DNA of 64,000 nt. Origin: Erwinia sp. E602 (GTDB lineage Bacteria; Pseudomonadota; Gammaproteobacteria; Enterobacterales; Enterobacteriaceae). Each line of letters opens with the position of its first letter. Position 1 is the stretch's first letter. Made by a program: the position numbers and the translations under genes. The stretch spans positions 248,001 to 312,000 of the forward strand of contig NZ_CP046582.1 of NCBI RefSeq assembly GCF_018141005.1. The letters are read 5' to 3'. This document shows positions 59,776 to 64,000 of this stretch, in pieces. The notes under the pieces are model-generated. The model was not told the origin of the DNA, made no database searches, and was given only the letters and a program-made list of their open reading frames with translations.

Positions 59776-59961
59776 TATACTCAGCGAAAACCAACATTGC
59801 CACCGCGTTAACCAGATAAAAACATTTATGCGTGATGCAGGTAACATATTTGCTAAGAGAAAAACCCGATAACCACTCCATTTATCGGGTTATTGTTCCC
59901 CGCAGCCAGGATACAATAAGCGCTATTTGACGTTATTTTTTGGCTTTTATGAGACCCCACC

Positions 59962-60285
59962 ATGGAACAATTTGAGTGCATCGACGTGCAGCAGGCGCAA
60001 CAGCAGCTGGCCGCTGGCAACGTACACCTGGTCGATATCCGCGATCCGCAAAGCTTTGCCGCCGGCCACGCCAGCGGGGCGTTTCATCTCACCAACGACT
60101 CGCTGCCGCAGTTTATTGCCCAGGCCGATCTCAGCCAGCCGGTGCTGGTGATGTGCTATCACGGCAACAGCAGCAAAGGTGCGGCGCAGTACCTGCTGAA
60201 CCAGGGGTTTGCCGAGGCTTACAGCATTGACGGCGGCTTTGATGCCTGGCGCGCGGTGTTCCCGCAACAGGTTGAATCGGCTTAG
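59962..60285 (+). CDS. glpE: Thiosulfate sulfurtransferase GlpE (rhodanese)
   Basis: The 107-residue single-domain rhodanese has the active-site loop CYHGNSS with catalytic Cys65, as in E. coli. It transfers sulfur from thiosulfate to cyanide or thiols in the cytoplasm. It is the first gene of glpEGR. Confidence 0.95.
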   Translation: MEQFECIDVQQAQQQLAAGNVHLVDIRDPQSFAAGHASGAFHLTNDSLPQFIAQADLSQPVLVMCYHGNSSKGAAQYLLNQGFAEAYSIDGGFDAWRAVFPQQVESA

Positions 60286-60354
60286 GGCCACAGCTATGAC
60301 AGCGTGCAGCCACACCGGCTGCTCTGGTTTGACCTGACAGGGAGCCCGCCCATC

Positions 60355-61182
60355 ATGCGTATCACCCATTTTACCCACCTGCGCCTGGCGCAGGCCTTCG
60401 TTGACTACATGGCCACGCGGGGCATCACCCTGCGCATCGAGCACGACGGCGACTATCAGCTGTGGCTTGACGATGAGTCGCAGGTTGGCGTCGTCGAAAA
60501 CGAACTTAACCAGTTCATCCGCGATCCCAACCACCCGCGCTATCAGGCGGCCAGCTGGCAGAGCGGCACCACCGACAGCGGTATCCGCTATCAGCACACG
60601 CCGTTACTGGCCGGGATGCGCGAACGCGCCGGGCCGCTGACGCTGGGGGTGGCCGCGGCCTGCGTGCTGGTGTTTATCCTGATGCAACTGTTCGGCGACG
60701 GCACGGTGATGGATCTGCTGTCGTGGCCGCAGCCGGACCAGCGGCTGGAGCTGTGGCGCTGGTTCAGCCACGCGCTGCTGCACTTCTCGCTGCTGCATAT
60801 TTTGTTCAACCTGCTGTGGTGGTGGTATCTTGGCGGCATGGTTGAGAAGCGCCTCGGCAGCGGCAAGCTGTTCGTCATTATGCTGATTTCGGCGCTGCTC
60901 AGCGGCTGGATGCAGGCGAAATTCAGCGGCGTGCTGTTTGGCGGCCTCTCCGGCGTGGTTTATGCGCTGATGGGCTACACCTGGCTCAGAGGCGAGCGCG
61001 ATCCGCATAGCGGCGTGTTCCTGCAGCGCGGGATGATGGCGTTTGCGGTGCTGTGGCTGCTGGTGGGCTGGTTCGGCTGGTTTGGCCTGTCGATTGCCAA
61101 TGCGGCGCACGTGACCGGGCTGCTGGTCGGCGTGGCGATGGCCTTTGTGGATACCCGGCACGGTTCACAGAAAAAAAGATAA
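60355..61182 (+). CDS. glpG: Rhomboid intramembrane serine protease GlpG
   Basis: I start at ATG 60355 ([10 protein letters not shown]), giving 275 residues, one fewer than E. coli; a GTG at 60304 is open but not needed. A soluble N-terminal domain (1-85) is followed by six helices. The catalytic dyad is Ser199 in GGLSG and His252 in ANAAHVTG, with the conserved [13 protein letters not shown]. It cleaves membrane proteins within the lipid bilayer. Confidence 0.95.
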   Translation: MRITHFTHLRLAQAFVDYMATRGITLRIEHDGDYQLWLDDESQVGVVENELNQFIRDPNHPRYQAASWQSGTTDSGIRYQHTPLLAGMRERAGPLTLGVAAACVLVFILMQLFGDGTVMDLLSWPQPDQRLELWRWFSHALLHFSLLHILFNLLWWWYLGGMVEKRLGSGKLFVIMLISALLSGWMQAKFSGVLFGGLSGVVYALMGYTWLRGERDPHSGVFLQRGMMAFAVLWLLVGWFGWFGLSIANAAHVTGLLVGVAMAFVDTRHGSQKKR

Positions 61183-61211
61183 CAGGGCGGCCTGGGCCGC
61201 AAGGAGTGAGT

Positions 61212-61970
61212 GTGAAGCAGACGCAACGCCATGATGCGATTATCGATCTGGTCCGCCATCAGGGATATGTCAGTACCGAGGAGCTGGTAGAGCATTTTGC
61301 CGTCAGCCCGCAGACCATTCGCCGCGACTTAAACGACCTGGCGGAGCAGAACAAGATCCAGCGCCACCACGGTGGCGCGGCGCTGCCCTCCAGCTCGGAA
61401 AATACCGCCTGGCAGGATCGTAAAATGATGTGGTCGGCGGAGAAGGCGCGTATCGCCGAGCGGGTAGCCAGTCAGATCCCGGACGGCGCCTCGCTGTTTA
61501 TCGACATCGGCACCACGCCGGAAGCGGTAGCGCACGCGCTGATGAACCACAGCAACCTGCGCATCGTCACCAACAACCTTAACGTGGCGGTGCTGCTGAT
61601 GGCGAAACCGGACTTCCGCCTGATCCTGGCGGGCGGCGAGGTGCGCACCCGCGACGGCGGCATTATGGGCGAAGCCACGCTCGACTATATCTCGCAGTTC
61701 CGCCTCGATTACGGCATTCTTGGCATCAGCGGCATCGACTACGACGGTTCGCTGCTCGACTTCGACTACCACGAAGTGCGCACCAAAAAGGCGATCATCG
61801 AGAACTCACGCTGCGTAATGCTGGTAGCCGACCACTCCAAGTTTGGCCGTAACGCGATGGTGAACCTCGGCAATATGAGCCTGATCGACTATCTGTTTAC
61901 CGACCAGACGCCGCCGGAAGGGGTAATGAAAACCATCGAGAAGTACGAGGTGCATCTCGAACTCTGCTGA
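61212..61970 (+). CDS. glpR: Glycerol-3-phosphate regulon repressor GlpR (DeoR family)
   Basis: I start at GTG 61212: AAGGAG lies five bases upstream and the product is then 252 residues, as in E. coli. The open frame runs further back into glpG. The N-terminal winged helix (YVSTEELVEHFAVSPQTIRRDL) binds operators like that ahead of glpD. The C-terminal DeoR sensor domain has DIGTTPEAVAHAL. Glycerol-3-phosphate is the inducer. Confidence 0.95.
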   Translation: MKQTQRHDAIIDLVRHQGYVSTEELVEHFAVSPQTIRRDLNDLAEQNKIQRHHGGAALPSSSENTAWQDRKMMWSAEKARIAERVASQIPDGASLFIDIGTTPEAVAHALMNHSNLRIVTNNLNVAVLLMAKPDFRLILAGGEVRTRDGGIMGEATLDYISQFRLDYGILGISGIDYDGSLLDFDYHEVRTKKAIIENSRCVMLVADHSKFGRNAMVNLGNMSLIDYLFTDQTPPEGVMKTIEKYEVHLELC

Positions 61971-61984
61971 GCCGCCACCGTCTG

Positions 61985-62015
61985 TTTGCCTGGCAGACTT
62001 AATCTGCCAGGCAAA
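61985..62015 (+). terminator. Strong stem-loop, probable terminator of glpEGR
   Basis: A perfect 13-bp stem (TTTGCCTGGCAGA with TCTGCCAGGCAAA, loop CTTAA) lies 14 bases after glpR. The T tract is weak (TATTGCTTT). The rest of the gap to malP (62016-62256) should hold the malPQ promoter, but I find no MalT box that stands out. Confidence 0.7.
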
Positions 62016-62256
62016 TATTGCTTTATCCGTCCTGCGGCGCATCCTGCCTGACCTGTCTCACCCGTTCCCGCCCTGCATAAAAATCCTGAGCGTCTGACAT
62101 CGTCCTGCACCCCACGCATGCTATGTTGGTTAACGACCTGTTTTGGTTTTTTTCTGCTCAAGGCATCACACGGTGAGCTTTTTCAGCTGTTGCCGTCTTA
62201 ACTGTAAGTGTTCCGTTTTGTCCGCTTTGGCCTGCAACCATTTTGAGAGGGAAACG

Positions 62257-64000
62257 ATGTCGCAACAGAAATTCAGCAAGACCCGCTTTGAAGCGGCGCT
62301 TACCCGCCAGTTTCAGCATCTGGGGTGCGCGTCCGCCGGGGAGATGACCCGCCATCAGTGGTGGCAGGCGGTCAGCGGCGCGCTGGCCGAACTGCTGGCC
62401 GCGCTGCCGGCGGTCAGCCCGGCGAAGGTGCAGCGGCACGTTAACTATATCTCAATGGAATTCCTGGTCGGCCGCCTGACCGGCAACAACCTGCTTAACC
62501 TCGGCTGGTACGACGGCGTGCGCGAGGCGCTGGCGGCGCACCATCTGGATCTCAGCGAGCTGCTGGAAGAGGAGGTTGACCCGGCGCTGGGCAACGGTGG
62601 CCTGGGCCGCCTGGCCGCCTGCTACCTGGACTCGATGGCCACCGTCGGCCAGCCCGCCACCGGCTACGGTCTCAACTACCAGTACGGCCTGTTTCGCCAG
62701 TCGTTTGCCGACGGTCAGCAGGTGGAAGCGCCGGATGACTGGCAGCGCGATCGCTACCCGTGGTTTCGCCACAACGCCGCGCTGGACGTAGAGGTCGCGC
62801 TGGGCGGTAAGGTGGTGAAAACCGACGGCGGCTGGCGCTGGCAGCCGGCCTTTACCCTGCGTGGCGAAGCCTGGGACCTGCCGGTCACCGGTTACCGCAA
62901 CGGCGTGGTGCAGCCGCTGCGACTGTGGCAGGCCAGCCACGCGCATCCCTTTGACCTCACTCGCTTTAACGACGGTAAATTCCTCAAGGCCGAACGGCAG
63001 GGGATTGATGCCGCAAAGCTGACTAAGGTGCTCTACCCGAACGACAACCACCAGGAAGGCAAGCGCCTGCGGCTGATGCAGCAGTATTTCCAGTGCGCCT
63101 GCTCGGTGGCCGATATCCTGCGCCGCCACCATCTGGCCGGGCGCAGCATTCACCAGCTGGCGGAGTACGAGGTGATCCAGCTCAACGATACCCACCCGAC
63201 CATCGCCATTCCGGAGCTGCTGCGGCTGCTGATCGATCGGCACCAGCTGGCGTGGGATGAGGCCTGGGCGATCGTCAGCAACACCTTCGCCTACACCAAC
63301 CACACGCTGATGCCGGAAGCGCTGGAACGCTGGGATGAACGGCTGGTGCGCAGCCTGCTGCCGCGCCACTTCCAGCTGATTAAAGAGATCAACCGCCGCT
63401 TTAAGAAACAGGTGCAGCAGCAGTGGCCGGGCGATGACAGGGTGTGGGCGAAGCTGGCGGTGCTGCACGATAAGCAGGTGCGGATGGCCAACCTGTGCGT
63501 GGTCAGCGGCTTTGCGGTCAACGGCGTGGCGGCGCTGCACTCGCGGTTGGTGGTCAGCGATCTGTTCCCGGAGTACCACCAGCTGTGGCCGGAGAAGTTC
63601 CATAACGTCACCAACGGCATTACCCCGCGCCGCTGGCTGAAGCAGTGCAACCCGGCGCTGTCGCGCCTGATCGACGAGACGCTGCAGGTGGAGTGGGTCA
63701 ATAATCTCGATGCGCTGAAGGGGCTGGAGGCGCACGCGGATGACCCGGTGTTCCGCGAACGCTACCGGCAGATCAAGCAGGACAACAAGCGGCGGCTGGC
63801 GGAGTACATACTGCAGCGTACCGGCATCGTGGTGAACCCGCAGGCGCTGTTTGACGTGCAGATCAAGCGGCTGCACGAGTACAAGCGTCAGCACCTTGGC
63901 CTGCTGCATATCCTGTCGCTGTATAAGCGGCTGCGCGATAACCCGGAGCTCGACGTGGTGCCGCGGGTCTGCGTGTTTGGTGCCAAGGCCGCGCCGGGTT
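62257..64000 (+). CDS. malP: Maltodextrin phosphorylase, 3' end cut by the window
   Basis: The frame is open from ATG 62257 to the window end (581 codons), so the gene is incomplete on the right only. AGAGGG lies upstream of the start. The opening [15 protein letters not shown] sequence ([17 protein letters not shown]), [19 protein letters not shown] and the [19 protein letters not shown] segment (from VIQLNDTHP) mark the GT35 phosphorylase family. The PLP-lysine region lies beyond the window. Position next to glpR supports malP rather than a second glgP. It phosphorolyses maltodextrins. Confidence 0.94.
   Translation, partial: MSQQKFSKTRFEAALTRQFQHLGCASAGEMTRHQWWQAVSGALAELLAALPAVSPAKVQRHVNYISMEFLVGRLTGNNLLNLGWYDGVREALAAHHLDLSELLEEEVDPALGNGGLGRLAACYLDSMATVGQPATGYGLNYQYGLFRQSFADGQQVEAPDDWQRDRYPWFRHNAALDVEVALGGKVVKTDGGWRWQPAFTLRGEAWDLPVTGYRNGVVQPLRLWQASHAHPFDLTRFNDGKFLKAERQGIDAAKLTKVLYPNDNHQEGKRLRLMQQYFQCACSVADILRRHHLAGRSIHQLAEYEVIQLNDTHPTIAIPELLRLLIDRHQLAWDEAWAIVSNTFAYTNHTLMPEALERWDERLVRSLLPRHFQLIKEINRRFKKQVQQQWPGDDRVWAKLAVLHDKQVRMANLCVVSGFAVNGVAALHSRLVVSDLFPEYHQLWPEKFHNVTNGITPRRWLKQCNPALSRLIDETLQVEWVNNLDALKGLEAHADDPVFRERYRQIKQDNKRRLAEYILQRTGIVVNPQALFDVQIKRLHEYKRQHLGLLHILSLYKRLRDNPELDVVPRVCVFGAKAAPG

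Noticed and set aside
61971..62256. MalT boxes upstream of malP
   Set aside because: Only one weak match to the consensus is visible (8 of 10, near 62107), with no repeated array.
62452..63909. 485-codon open frame opposite malP
   Set aside because: Antisense shadow of a clear phosphorylase gene, with no ribosome site.

Overview
This is a chromosomal segment of an enterobacterium, most likely a member of the Erwiniaceae (Erwinia or Pantoea-like). From tusA (14.3 kb) to malP (window end) the gene order follows the E. coli K-12 backbone around 76-78 min almost gene for gene (tusA-zntA-yhhN-yhhL-rsmD-ftsYEX-rpoH-liv-ugp-ggt-yhhY-ryhB-yhhW-gntRKU-asd-glgBXCAP-glpD/EGR-malP), with GC-rich third codon positions. 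The genus call is an inference; no rRNA or other phylogenetic marker is present. Identities were assigned by recognising protein and RNA families by eye, not by database search.

Layout. 0-11.4 kb is accessory: a myo-inositol catabolic locus (RpiR-type regulator, fused IolC kinase/aldolase, then the divergent operon iolD-iolG-TIM barrel-iolE). It is split by three fimbrial genes (chaperone, minor pilin, adhesin) that lack an usher. A palindromic repeat cluster and an alpha/beta hydrolase follow (11.4-12.5 kb). 12.6-23.8 kb is backbone: dcrB, yhhQ, tusA, zntA with a textbook ZntR promoter, yhhN, yhhL, rsmD, an ftsY with a greatly expanded repetitive acidic domain, ftsE, ftsX and rpoH. 23.8-24.4 kb holds two homologous small RNAs flanking an oppositely oriented 39-residue hydrophobic protein. 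Their 5' ends are complementary to its mRNA leader, so this is a candidate type I toxin-antitoxin locus. 24.5-26.4 kb is an AraC regulator with azlC-azlD (branched-chain amino acid efflux).

26.6-37.5 kb carries panM, one Leu-specific-type binding protein plus livHMGF, then the Pho-regulated ugpBAECQ operon. 37.6-42 kb carries yhhA, ggt, a structured dispersed repeat, yhhY, the Fur-controlled RNA RyhB, short tandem repeats and yhhW. 42.2-47 kb carries gntR, gntK and gntU with tandem GntR operators, then asd. 47.5-57 kb is the glycogen operon glgBXCAP, followed by a second copy of the dispersed repeat and a roughly 1-kb island of small ORFs and direct repeats. 58.2-64 kb is glpD, diverging from glpE-glpG-glpR, and a 3'-truncated malP.

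Functionally the window joins carbon uptake and storage (inositol, gluconate, glycerol-3-phosphate, glycogen, maltodextrin), amino acid transport, envelope biogenesis (FtsEX, FtsY) and stress regulation (RpoH, RyhB).
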